From contig NC_133158.1 of assembly GCF_040802235.1 (NCBI RefSeq), positions 165,885,401 through 165,949,400 on the forward strand: a stretch of 64,000 nt of DNA, read 5' to 3'. Position numbers and translations under genes: made by a program. This document shows positions 1 to 13,400 of the stretch, piece by piece (position 1 is the stretch's first letter; the number at the start of each line of letters is the position of its first letter). The stretch is from Manis javanica (lineage: Eukaryota; Chordata; Mammalia; Pholidota; Manidae). A model generated the notes under the pieces. It worked only from the letters and a program-made list of their open reading frames with translations. It ran no database searches and was not told the DNA's origin.

Positions 1-791
1 TTTTTTTGATCAGCCCAACCAGAAGTGATTCTTCCTTTCTTTAAATTCTCTAAAACATTGCTTATATCTCTCTTGTGGTGTGTTTATTTCCCTTACATTG
101 CATTTCTTTGTGTGTTTGTCTTATCTTTACATTACATATCTTATCATTACACTAAAAATTACTAGATGGGAGGTACAATATCTTAATGATCTTTAAATCC
201 CTAGATTTTAAGTGAAGTAAGAAGAAAGCAGATTATGATATATACAAAAGAGAAATATTAGCAAATATTTTTGTCTTCATTCACTGTGTATGTGTGTGTG
301 TTTGTGTGATGTATTGAATTTGGGGGTACCTGCCAAAGATGCCCTTAGGAAAATTACCAATTTCTAGGAATTGGGACAATGATGGGGAAGGTCAGCTCAA
401 TATATGCTACCCTGCAATAGAAAGGAGAATTTTATTTGCTTTGAGGATTTATATTGTTAAATGACTTTTGTATTTACAGAATAATAATAAAGCAGAGGGA
501 CATTTTCCCTTTAAATTTCTTCCTATCTTCCCCACTGCTTATTTTCCCCAAAATTTTCTAACTAGAGATCAGTGTACCCATGCTAGAAGTCATGTGTTGA
601 GAAGTTGAGGATGAAGATGGCTAAGAGTAGTACTGGTACCTAGATTTGTGTCAGAAATTCCATAGAAATGGAGTTATTTTATTCATTCAAAAACTCTTAT
701 TGAAATCAGTATTTTGAATCTAAGCCCCAAGTCACAGCTGCAAATTTGGGGGAAGGAATGTGGTGAAATTTATTGCTGAGAATGTTTATTT

Positions 792-891
792 CCTTTTTTT
801 TAAATTAAGGTATTATTGATATACAATCTTATGAAGGTTTCACATGAGCAACATTGTGGATACTTCATTCCCCCCTATTATTAAGTCCCCA
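792..891 (-). mobile_element. L1 3'-end fragment
   Basis: The stretch catgagcaacattgtgg and the following bases to ttaagtcccc are the reverse complement of the L1 3' end at about 16582-16626. The piece is short and diverged. Confidence 0.7.
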
Positions 892-937
892 GGATATTTA
901 TTTCTTGTGTTTTTTTCTTCTGGCATGTGTGTTCATG

Positions 938-938
<1 letters not shown>

Positions 939-968
<30 letters not shown>
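939..968. repeat. (TG)n microsatellite
   Basis: An almost pure TG dinucleotide run of about 15 units. Confidence 0.95.
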
Positions 969-973
<5 letters not shown>

Positions 974-1290
974 CTGACCTCTGAAGGCTAACTTCTGATT
1001 CATTAGCTCTCAGTAGCAATATATATTTAGAAAAATTTTAGAATTATACCAAATATTTATTGTGTTCATTTAAGCTATGTACCTTACTCTCCCCTAATAA
1101 TATCAGATGAAAAAGTGGAATAAATTCACCTTTCTTCTTAAGCCCCTAAGCCCTCTTAAATCCTTTAGTGTTTTAGTAGAGTTTTAATAATCGGCATTTA
1201 TTATCTTTGAACATTAATTAAACCATATATTTTTATAGTATGATTAACTTTGTGAAGTGAGATTTGCTAACTAAGATTTTCTGTTTTCAG

Positions 1291-1423
1291 AGGAGGAAAA
1301 AGTGGCTTTTGTTAACTGGATAAACAAAGCGCTGGAGAATGACCCTGACTGTAAACATCTCATACCCATGAATCCTAGTGATAGCAGTCTTTTCAAATCT
1401 CTTGCAGACGGCATCCTTCTTTG
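1291..1423 (+). CDS. PLS1: PLS1 coding exon, start of CH1 (about residues 121-165)
   Basis: The acceptor is ctgttttcag and the donor is gtgagt. The exon encodes two bases of a split Glu codon, 43 whole codons beginning [11 protein letters not shown], and the first two bases of Cys (TG). This is the opening of CH1, with the conserved FVNWIN helix and the LADGILLC motif at its end. The split Cys codon is completed by the first base of the next exon. Bases 1-1290 are the preceding intron. Confidence 0.95.
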
Positions 1424-4400
1424 GTGAGTTGGGCACTGGGTTAAACGGGCAACGTTCTTACTGTCTCCACCGATGAGCATCCAATGAAAGCGACAATTCA
1501 TCATTGTCTTTTAAAACCAGTTAAGTAGCTACGTCTACACAGGGCTTGAAGAAGTTACGTTGCATTCAAAATTAAATACCATGTTTTCCAAATGGAATCT
1601 CTTATTTTTCTGGTGCCTTTTTCATCTCTTTCCCTAACAACACTAGGAAACGTTTGAGTTATTCCTCTGATGTATTTTAAAATGTTCACAAGATTTCTTT
1701 CTTCACCTCTTAAGAAGAGATTATTGACTGGGACAGGAACACGGGGAAGTGTAGGAGAAAGATATACCTCCTTTATGCTCAGATTAAATTAATGCTTTAA
1801 TTCGGTCTTGTCATGTCTTGGGCCCTTTGCAGTCTGTTTCAGCTTACATAAATTCTCTAAGGGCATGTCTTTGTCTTTGTGGTGTTTATAGTCTCAACAT
1901 ACTTTTTGTACAAAGTACGTGTCTTTATTTTTTAATTTATAAAAATATAGAAAATTTACAAAGATGAAAATAACCATCACAGATTTTCTTATCACCCATA
2001 ACTAGGTGTTATTAACATTCTGCCGCATTTTCTTTGTGTTTTTTTTCTGCGTTTTTACTTAAAAAGGAAAAAGAACCTACCCATGAGTATAGGATATTAG
2101 ATTTTAGTATATTACATATGAAACATACCTAGACCTGATTCTGTAACATCATTCTACAGTTGATAGGTAGTAACTGCACTAGCTGGGGTGAGGATTTAAT
2201 AAAACGGGTAACTGTTGAACCACTGTGTTGTGTATTTGAAACCAAGATTTTATAGGTTTTTATGAGATTTTATATCAATGATACTTTAATAATAAAAAAA
2301 AATACCTTGACCTGCACCTACAATACTGATTTTTTCCTCTGAAGAATTGAATGGGTATTTTCTCCTATCTTTATTTTAAAATATAAAATCTAAAATACAG
2401 AAGCAAAATTTATATTAATTTCTTTAAAGATGTTTAAATTATTGAAATCTTAGGAAAATCAAGTCTCTTATTGCAACAACAGTAATTTTAACACTGTCAA
2501 TACCATTTTATGAAATACAGCTTCTATAGAATTCCTTTTGCATTTCAGGCTGCTAAATATTGATAATCACTAAATGAAGTAAAGACAAGGCTCACATAAA
2601 GAAAAGGCAAGACTATTTTTAAAAATTAGGAGGAAATGCTAAGATTACTATTATAGTGAGTGATGGATTTGTTTAGGTTAGGGAATATTTCTTAGATTTT
2701 AAAAATTAAGTCCCCAACATGAATTACAGTATAATATTTTAAAGAAACTTAAGAACTGCTTTTCAGAATTTAACTATTTTGTCTACTTTGTAAAAATCAA
2801 CTAAAAACATTTCTGGGAGTCTTAAACTAAATTTCCTTTTCTCTCTAGCAAAATGATCAACTTATCTGAACCAGATACAATTGATGAAAGAGCTATTAAT
2901 AAGAAAAAGCTCACCCCTTTCACTGTTTCTGTAAGTATTTGTCCTGTGCTAGCAATCACGTTACTCTGCTATAAAATGTATGGCCCATATTAATGGATGT
3001 TTAGGCCTGAGCAAATTTATTTTCTCCCATTTTTACTATTGAGAAATAATTGACATACATCACTGTATAACTTAAGGCATATAGCATGATTGTTTATGTA
3101 TACTGTGAAATGATTATCACAATAGATTCAGCTAAATAACCTTCTCATATAGCTACAATAAAAGGAAAAAATTTTCTCCTTGTAATGAGAACTCAAGATT
3201 TTCTCTCTTAACAACTTTCCTATATATCATGCAGCAATGTTAGCCATAGTCATCATGTTGTGTATTACATCCCTGGTATTTAGTTATGTTATAACTGGAA
3301 GTTTGTACCTTTGGATTACCTTCATCCAACAATTTCCCCTCCCCCAACCTTTCACCTCTGGTAACAGGTCTGATCTCTTTTTCTATGACTTTTTTTGGAT
3401 TCCACATATAAGTGAGATCATACACTTTCTCTGTTGGATTTATTTCACTTAACATAATATCTTCAGGGTCTGGCTATGCAAAACCTTTGGTTTAACATAA
3501 TTTTGGTTTCCAGTAAAAACTAGGCTTTACTAAGTAAAAACTCAGCTGCATTTTGTAATGAATGAAATTATGATTCAAATTCTTTGGATGAACTTCTTTC
3601 CTTAAGATAATGGTATTAAGGTTATGTTATAATTATTGAGTTATTTTTATTAATGATTCTTTGCTTGATGTCAGTGTTCTTGTTGGTTGGTTGAAATAAG
3701 AATACTGAATAGTTTTACCACATTTTACCATTTCACAGAATTTCAAGCTGTTCTTTTTTTATCAGATTGTTCTGCAGTCAGCTTCTCCATTCAGATCTTG
3801 TTAAAGTCCAGAAATTATAGTTAACACACTTTTCCCCTCAAAGTCTCTAGATCAATATGTGGATATCATTATTTATATACTTACAAGGAACCAGTCACTA
3901 TTCTAAACACACTATATGAATCATCCCTTTCATTCTTCCCCACAGCCTTAAAATAAGGTAGATACTGACTTTACAGATGAGGAGAGTGAGTCACTGAGAA
4001 GCTGCGTGATAGCAGAGCCAGAATATGGTCCCAGAGGTCTAGCTCTAGAGCTCATCTTTTAATGTGTGTGCTACAGTGCCACTCTGATGTGATGGTAGTA
4101 ATAGCAGCTAGTTAATGCGCTGGTCACAACGGTAGCTATCAAAAGTGCTACTGATAAACTATTCCCTTCATTTCTGCGGGCAAGCTCAATCCCTGATTTT
4201 GCTGAAGTTAAGTCTCTTCTATAGGAAGCTATGTCCTTAGGGCAGTGGTATATAGTTAGTCTTGGACTATCTGAGGAGTACTCCCATTTCCTGTTACTTT
4301 TGAGAAGTAAAGAATTGGATGTTGACTAACATGCTTTCTCGTGTCCCAGTTTCCAATAAGCCAGTCATGTTGCATATCCCTAGCAGAAACTACCAATTTC

Positions 4401-7400
4401 TTTTGAAGAAACCCATTTTGATTGCAATTTATTTTCTTTCACAACTTGTGTCAGGATGCTTCCTCTATCTGATTGCTGAAAATATTCATATGCATCTTAT
4501 TTTTAGAATACACATCACACATTTTTATATGGCACTGAATCTGAAACTTACCATTTCTTACTGTTCTATAAATGTATGCTTGGTTTTACTTTTCATACTT
4601 GTGTGCAGTGTATTAAAGAAAAAATACTCTGTAACTATTTTGCAATAGCTATAGAATGGATCTGAGGGACTAAGACTTTTACAGTTTTATTTTTAGAGAG
4701 AACATTCTTCCAGTATGAGTGGTAATAATAGTCTAGGTCTCCAGGAGGCTTAAAAGAGGGCACTAATGTAGAATGAGAAAAGACAGGCCTTTGGGGAAGG
4801 GGCAGAGTGTTACTGTGGATATTAAATCTGTCTTGTTTGTTCAGTAACTTTAGAGCTCTGGGAATAGATCTACTAGAAAACCAGTTTCCCATGAAACTTT
4901 ATTCCAAAGAAGCCTAATTCATTTGTAAAAGATAGTGAAAATATAGTTTTTCACCTTATGATGATGATGATAGGTTTATGCATTATCATGATGTATAAAA
5001 GAAAAATATGAAAGGATGAAAGTGATGTATAAAAACCATGAACACAAGGGAAGAGGGTGGACCAGGTAGTAAAAAGCAGGACTCGGTTTTGATCTTGGCA
5101 ACTTTTTCATCTCTTTTCTTCTACCCAGTGAACTTCTGAGCTGTGTCTTCTTGCTTGTTTATCATTACTGAAAGAAAAATTATTTATGTGAATTAGACTG
5201 AAAACATGTGATTTAGGGACCTAAAAAGTTAGGAAACTAACAAAGAGAGGATATAAGAAATTTAATCTGTTCATTATAACATGTTAAAAGCTAGTACAAT
5301 TAATACACTCATGTACAAAGTATATATGTATATACTTTATACTTGCATATGTAGATAATTATACACACATATATATGACCTTCATTTCACCTTAAATACA
5401 ATTACAGTTAAAGTAGGGAAAACATGAATCTCATTTGGACATTCCAAATGGAGTAAAAATAAGGATGAAATCTGAATAACCAACCATGCCTTTATTCCTG
5501 CTAGCCCAGTAAGTATATAACACAACCCTCTAAAAATCATTAGCAGAAGTGAACTTAGTTGGAATTGAAACAATGGGAAATGGAAATTTGCAAAGTGGCA
5601 TGAATGAAAAGAAGGAAAACTTGCAGTACCTATTTGAGACTGTCAGTAAAGAATTGGTTAGTTAATTAATCAAAATAGAAGGAACATCAGAAGCCATCTA
5701 GAACAGCAGTACAAAGTTTTCTACCTGGTACACTGGGCTATATCCTAGGCACAGACAGTTCACTTATGCAAAGAAAAGATGGGAGACAATGGATGGCTAG
5801 CCCAAGATAAACTGCCATGTTTGCTGTGTCTTCTGTTAATGTCTCTGTAAGGTGAGGTATCTTGTTTTACAGATTAGGACACTGAAACACAAGGAGAGAC
5901 ACCTCTGTCATGTCACAGTTGTGGGTGCCCCATTGTCCCTGTTTCTCTTCACAAACACAGGCCTAACAGGGCTTTTGTCCTTATTAAGATTTGGGGTGCA
6001 ACCTCTTTATGGGGTTCTCCTGTTATTTCTTCAAGATGTTTAGAACTGGCTTTAGAAAACACCTGGTTTTCCTATTCCCTAGTTACCAGTAGGACAATAA
6101 TGTTTTATTTTCCAGTTAAAGCCTACCATTTATTTGAACTTAAAACTGCATTTTAGCTCCTTGCTTTGAATCCATTTTTTCAGCCAATTACTTTTATTTG
6201 CTATACTTGTAAACCCAATATTTTTCAATAAAATTAACATCAAAAGCTGGCTCCCCATATATCACCAACACAACCTGTTGATGAGACAAAGCTAATTTTA
6301 CTGCTTACTACAGTAAGAGAAAACACCAAAGTCCTGGCAGTATCTTGGAGCTGGGAAAGTGAGGTCAGAGTTTGAGAATTGGAATTGTGGTTTCAGGTGA
6401 GTCTTTTAATGTGGGAGAGGGAGTGGGGAGATGGGTTAGGATTGGATATGGAACATGATACCAAAATCTGTATTGGTGGAAATAGCAAAAGGAAGATTTC
6501 AAGGTAAAGGAGTCAAAGAATCTTAGAGATGAACTGTCCACTGATGTTTCCCACTGAAGAACTGATGATCTTTTCAAGTAGTACCTGTTATGAACAATCA
6601 AACCTCTGCCTTCTTTTCCTGGAAGAATAAGGTCATGCCCATGAAGACAGAGGTATAGCTCAAAGCCAAGTTAATGTGGGGAGTAAAGTGTGGTTTCCTT
6701 GCCATTGTCCAGGGAAAAGAAGTAGTAGAAGGTTTGGCTCTCAGTAGTTATTGGGATCGATTTAGTGAAATTACATGTTTCTTTTGGCCACAGTACCATG
6801 CTGTGAATGGTACAATGCATGTGAAATGGGTCATTTTGAGATTAATACTATTATTGGAGTAATTTTCTATGTTGCATTGTGGGGAATCACAACTAGAGCA
6901 AATATCCTTTATGCTTTTGGGAGACAAGATTGAAAAATATTACTGGTCAAGCCTAAATTGGCAGAAGCTCTCTCTTGTAAGTTATATTGATTATTTTAAG
7001 GTAACAAGCACATCTGAAGATATTAAAACATTTTCTAAGGTATCCAGAACGTATTTGAAGTTTACTGATAATATTTTCATATTTACCATGTTCATTTGTA
7101 GCGAATTATGAGGTCATAAATATGTTGAAAGATTCTCTGGTTTTGCCTTCTTTTGGGAGAATTATATTTAAGTGAATATTGCTTATTCACTTTTTTGCGA
7201 TTTTTCTAATTGCAAAATTACTACAAAAAAAATTTAATTCCAAATGCTTACATCAATTACCCCAGACTGAATCCCCAGAGATAGAGCTGTTTATCTGGAG
7301 CCCAGTAAGATAAATAGCTTCAGCACACTGCAAGAGGGAGTGAACCTTTGTGTGGACCTATCCCTGTAGAAATAAAAGACAAAGACAGTCTCTACCCTTT

Positions 7401-10400
7401 CCCAAGAAATAATCAAACACAACAACAAATCCCCTAGTTCTTAAAGCTACCTCTTTTTATCTTGGTGACTTTTTGTCTGACTCTACTGATTATCACCATT
7501 AAATGGCCACAAAAATAAGGCCTAGCAGTAAACCGGCCACTGTATCCTTCCAAAAGGTAATGGGGAAAAGAAATCCTCAGTACATACGATGCATTTGTTA
7601 TCTCTAGAGAAGAAATTGGAGGAAATAAAAAAATCTAAAAGCTAAGGTAAGCCTAAGTTTTTCTAATTCTGTGCCTTTCTCAGTTTGCTTTCTTACGTTG
7701 TCCCAAACTGTTTTCTGTGGTTGGTTGTTTTTTTCTTTTTCTTTACATTTGTATTTCTGGTCACTGATACAGTACTAACAGATGGCAACTAAAGGACAAG
7801 TTAATTAACATTATTAAATAAATATGCCTTTGCTTAAACCCTTAGTTTAAAATTAGTAGCATGTGGGTAAACAAGTTTTAAGAACAAGAGTTACCTTTTA
7901 GGTTTGTTGGAAAATAATTCCAAACTTACAAAGAGTTGCAAAACAAAAAACTGTATAAAACCATAATATACCCTTTACCTAAATTTACCTACTAATGGTT
8001 TACTCCACTTGCTTTAGTATTTTCTCTCTCTGTTGCCCTCCCGTCCACTCTCTCTCTCCCCCCCCTCTCATTTGTGCATGTATGTGTGTACACAACATTT
8101 CTTTCTTTTGAGGATAAACTACATGCCTTGTGATCCTTTACCCATGAATTCCTTAGCATATATTTACTAGGAATGGAATATTATTCTCTTACTTTACCAC
8201 AGTATATTTATCAAGTTCACAAATGTAGACATTTAGGGCCATAAGATATCTAATTCTCTTCATAGCTGCTGTTAATTTCTGTCATTCGGTTAAGATGTTG
8301 CCTAGTTTCTATGTAATTACTGTTTCCTTTTTCTTTTTCTCCCTTACAACTAATGTGCAGTCTGCAGATACCTTGCTCCGCACCAGAATTTCTCCCTAGA
8401 CCGACTATGCACTGATGACTCTCTCCTGATCTGGTCTATACCATGATGGTCACACACATTTTCTTTAACTCAGGCTCTTCCTCCATGCTCACGTGTCGTC
8501 TAGCTGGCATTCTGCAATAAAGAAACCGCTCTTATCTTCTCTCCCCCTCTCGGTCATGATACGGACTCAGGAATTCCTACTTTTTTCATTCATTCTGTGC
8601 TTAATTCATTACTGTGCTTAATTATTTTGGTGCTCAAATTGTCCCAGATTTGGCTATAGAGAGCTCTTTCAAGCTGGCTGTGGGTTTTTTCCCCCACTTT
8701 TAAAAAAATTGTAGTAACATACACATAACATAACATTTACCATTTTTAAGTGTATAGCTTGTTGGTGCTAAGTACATTGACATTGTTGTTCACCCAGCAC
8801 CACCATCCATCTCCAGGACTTTTTCATCTTGCAAAACTGAAACTGCTACCTATCAAACAATAACTCCCCATCCCCCCTGCCCTTATCCCCTGGCTCTATG
8901 GATTTCACCACTCTATGTACCTCATATAAGTGGAGTCATACAGTATTTTGTGTATGTGTGGCTGGCTTATTTCATTTAGCCTAACGTCTTCAAGGTTCAA
9001 TTCATGTTGGAGCATGTATTAGGATTCCCTTTTTAAGGCTGGATAATATTCTATTATATGTCTGTAGCACATTTTGTTCTTCCATTCATCCATGGATGGA
9101 CTCTTCAGTTGTTACTACTTTTTGACAATTTTGAATAATGCTACTTTGAACATGGCTGTGCAAATATCTGTTTCAGTCTCTGCTTTCACTTCTTTTGAGT
9201 ATATACCTGGAAGTGGAATTGTTGGAGTACATGGTAATTCTATGTTTAATTTTTTGAGGAATCGCCATACTGTCTTTGATAGAAATGGTACCATTTTACA
9301 TTTCCCCAGCATTGCACAAGGGTTCCAGTTTCCCCATAGCCTAATAATAGATATCCTAATGGGTGCGAAGTGGTGTGAGTTTGATTGACATTTCCCTAGT
9401 GATGAGTCATGTTGAGCATCTTTTCGTGTGCTTTTGTGTATCTTCTTTGGAGAATTTATTCATGTCTTTTGCCCATATTTTAATCAGGTTGTTTTGTTGT
9501 TGTGGTTGAGTTGTAGGAGTTTTCATGTATTCTAGATATCAATCCCTTATCAGATATATGATTTGCAGATATTTTCCCCCATTCAGTGGATACCTTTTCA
9601 CTCTGTTGATATCATCCTTGATGCACAAAGCCTTTAATGAACTGACTCCTTCCTAAAAGTTACCTTTAAAATTCTTGAGAATTAAAACCTGATTGCACAT
9701 CATTTTTCAAAGAAGTGTTTCTAAATAGGGAGAAATAAAAAAATCATTAGCCCAACACTAATAAACTGACAGTATTAGAATTTCTAGGAGAATATGTTAT
9801 TAAAATATTTGCATAATGTGATATTATAAAATGTTAATAATAACAATTTCCCTCTTCTTTTTGTGTGTGTGGAATGTTGGGAGATGATCCTAAAGATTTT
9901 TGATTGTCATGCTAAGGATTTGGACTTGACCCTCTCCTTTCCCTCTATTTCTTTACTCTTACCCCTTCATCCATTTATTCAATAAATGTTTATTGAGCAC
10001 ATACCATGTGATAAGAGCTGGGAAAACAGTTCCAAGCATATGAAAAGCCTCTGTTGTCATAGAGTTCATACTCTAATTGGTGGTGATGTAATAATAAACA
10101 CGCAAGTATATAATCTGATGGAGAATGATAAGGAGTAAAACAGGCAATAACAAGTGCCAGCAGAGCTTGTGGTGATGCTTGCTACTTTGTGTAGGCTCAT
10201 CAAAGAAGGCCATTAGGTGGTACATGTGAGCAGTCTTAAAGGAATTGCGGATATTAGGCGAAAGTGTGTTCCAGGCAGAGGGAATAGCAAGCTCCAAGGC
10301 CCTGTATAGCTGTAACAGAGAGGACACAGTGGGAGTGACAGGGAACTTTGAAGGGATTTAATTAAAGCTATACCTTCAGGTATATATATTTTTATTAAGA

Positions 10401-13400
10401 TCACTGACAGCAGAGTATTGTGAAGATGGATTGTAGAGAGTAAATCAGAGAATAGGTGTAAGGAAGGAATGAAGGAGCCTAAAGAAACAAAGGCACTGAG
10501 TTTCCAGAGCTATTTAGAAGGTGGAATTGACAGCAATTGGCGACTGGATGTGGAAGGCAAGGAGGAAGGGGGGTCCTACTCATATTTCTGACTTCGGTAG
10601 AAAGAAGACAAGAATAAAGGTTGGTCCTATCACCCAAGTTAGGAAATAAATAAGAAAAAGCCAATTTAGACAAGGAATTAAAGAAAGGCCAGAGAAGCAT
10701 GGCAAGAAAATTGCTTCAGTTTTGGACATGTTGAGTTTGGGGTACTTGTGAAACATTGAGGTAGACATAACCAAGTGAATATATAGGTGTGGAGCTTAGA
10801 GTCGGGACTGGAGATATGGGTTGAGAAGTCACTGGTGTATAGAGATGATAGTTAAAATGGTGGGATTTTTTTATTTTAGTAATGGTATTTTGCTTTTAAC
10901 TACTACTTACATTTAAAAATCTGAAATTTTGCAGTCCTTTGTCTCGTATATACCTTCACACTTGATGACAAGACTTTAGAAAGTCCTTTCTCATGTGTAT
11001 TTTGCTTTGTGGCCATTCAGGAAAACTTAAACCTAGCCCTGAATTCTGCCTCAGCCATCGGTTGCACGGTGATCAACATTGGTGCACAGGATCTCAAAGA
11101 AGGAAAACCTCACTTGGTCTTAGGACTTCTCTGGCAGATCATCAAAGTTGGTCTTTTTGCTGATATTGAGATTTCCAGGAATGAAGGTAAGATCATCAAA
11201 AATACTTACTTTTCCCTGACATATTCTTACTACAGGAAGAATTTATATTTCAGTGGTTTCTTCTCAGCTCTGATTGCCTTGCTGAACGAAGGTGAGGAAC
11301 TGGAGGAGCTGATGAAGCTTTCCCCGGAAGAACTGCTGCTGCGGTGGGTGAACTACCATCTGTCCAATGCAGGGTGGCGTACCATCAGCAACTTCAGCCA
11401 AGACATTAAGGTTTATATTTCAATGTTCATTTTGTGACATGAAATAAGGATGAGGAATGTAAAAAAAACTAAAGGGGTTCAGACCTAAATTTGAACTGAA
11501 ATTTAATTTATAAGGACACAGTAGAAAATGAAATTTTGCATTTCTCTGTCTGAAGTGGACTCTCTCCCCCGATTGTAGTCACAAAACTTTTTATTCCAAA
11601 ACACTGGTTTGTTGGCTTTCAATAAAGAACAACAACTGGCTGTGAGAGGAAGCAGATGCTAGCCTTAGCCTGTCAAAGCATTCTTTCCCATTTTACATGC
11701 CACAGATAGAATAAATTATGAGGATGTCAGTCTTAATTGGGACTGAGAATTCCACCTGTTTGCTGAACTAGAGGCCCATTTGGGCCTGACCAGGTGAACT
11801 CTCTTACTCCCACTTTGCCAGTAACCAGCTAACAACAAGCCAAATTATCCTGAGGACACAGGGAATCAGTAGACAAAAGGAGGTCTTCAGGTATATCTCT
11901 CAACCAAGTAGCTTAGTAAAACACTTACCTCCTACTGAGAGAGCTCTTTCAAGGAAACTGCAGCGTTCATTCTGCCTAACAACCCTCCCATGGTCACTGC
12001 CAAGAAAAGCATTGCCAACTTGGAACCCTGGGACATTTTCTTCCCCATCCTTTTTTTTTCCATACTAATCAGTGTTGGCATTAATTCATATTTTCTCTTC
12101 AGGTATATTAACACTATCAGTTAGGTTATGTTCACTTTGAAGTGACATTGTATTTCTCTGCTTTCATCTATCGTATGTTCATTTAAAATTTTATTTTGGG
12201 GGGTTCTGTTATTTTAGAATTCAGTTGATCAGATATTTATTAAGCTGCTTTCATCTATCGTATGTTCATTTAAAATTTTATTTTGGGGGGTTCTGTTATT
12301 TTAGAATTCAGTTGATCAGATATTTATTAAGCTGCTCCTGTGGGGCATTATGCCAGGCACAGGAGATGCAAAGACCTAGCTCTTGAGAAGCTTACCAAGC
12401 TGTCCTTCTAATTTTAACATTACACAGGGAGATAAACATCTAGTAAGTACATGGATGTTGCAGTTATCTACTGTATAACAAGCCACTCAAAACTTAATAG
12501 ATTAAAATAATGATTTATTGTTTCTCTTGATTCTATGGGTTAATGCAGCTTGAGAGGTGGTTCTGTTTCAGATGGTGTTGGTTGGGATGACTAACTCCTT
12601 TGCATTCAGCCATCATTTGGGCTGGTCTGGAAGGGTCCCACTTGCATGTCTGGCCCCTCACTACTTCTCCACAAAGCCTTTCCACATGGCTAGCTTGCAC
12701 TTCCTCACAGCATGAAGGTCTCAGATAGCTGGACTTCTTACATGGAGACTAACTTCAAGGGGGCAGGAAGCAGAAACTCTAAAGATGGGCTCAGAAACTC
12801 CAGAGCATCACTTCCACTACATTCTGTTGGTCAAGGCAAGTCAGGAACAAGGCCAGTCTGAGTTAAAAAGAAGGGGAAATAAACTCTGCCTTTTGATGGG
12901 AGGAGCTACCTGTATGTACAGGGAAGAATTATGATAGCTGTCTTTGGAGACAATTTCACTGGATGATCGAATATGCTGTGGTCACAGCTTATTTGTAGAG
13001 GTGAGCTGTGCAGTATAGAGGAGGGCCCGTAATTCATTCTAGAGAAACCAGGGGAGGCTTCCAGAAGAAAATATTTGACCCTCAGCTTAAGTGTTACTGA
13101 TAGCTGGGAGTGTGAACGAATGAAAAGGTGAGGAAGGGTATTCCAGATACAGGGAAAGTGTTGCTAGAAGCTCTGAGATGCAAAACATGGTTGCCAGAAG
13201 CTCTGAAGTGAAAACAATATAGTGCATTCAGGAACCTATAAGTAATAAAAGTTATTACGTTCTATGCATTCTTGGAGATGAGGGCAGTTTCTTCAGTTTG
13301 AGCTTTTCCTAAATCCAGTGGCGGTTTTACTCGTTTTTAAAATACGATTTCATTTCTTTCCTTGAAGGATTCAAGAGCCTATTTTCATCTGCTTAATCAG

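Larger units (their letters stand above)
1..1290 (+). other. PLS1: PLS1 intron upstream of the first visible exon (partial)
   Basis: AT-rich intronic sequence. An old minus-strand L1 3'-end fragment lies at about 792-891: its reverse complement matches the 3' end of the L1 at 16.5-16.6 kb. A (TG)n microsatellite lies at about 939-968. No other gene was seen. Confidence 0.7.
2931..11020 (+). other. PLS1: PLS1 intron, 8.1 kb, repeat-rich
   Basis: No exon or other gene was recognised here. From left to right it holds a minus-strand L1 3' region (about 3016-3478), a MIR or L2-type piece (about 3880-4085), unassigned AT-rich DNA (4.1-7.9 kb), old minus-strand L1 sequence (about 7900-8340), a possible LTR-like piece (about 8350-8580), a longer minus-strand L1 ORF2/3' segment (about 8690-9640) and an L2-like block (about 9965-10860). 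The short open frames here are chance or L1 fragments. Confidence 0.7.
11411..13367 (+). other. PLS1: PLS1 intron, 2.0 kb, with 87-bp tandem duplication
   Basis: No gene was seen besides the flanking exons. It contains a perfect 87-bp duplication (12158-12331) and, from about 12455, an old interspersed repeat with conserved phrases. Confidence 0.7.

Noticed and set aside
9074-9388. 104-codon plus-strand open frame
   Set aside because: Antisense shadow of an old minus-strand L1 ORF2 fragment.
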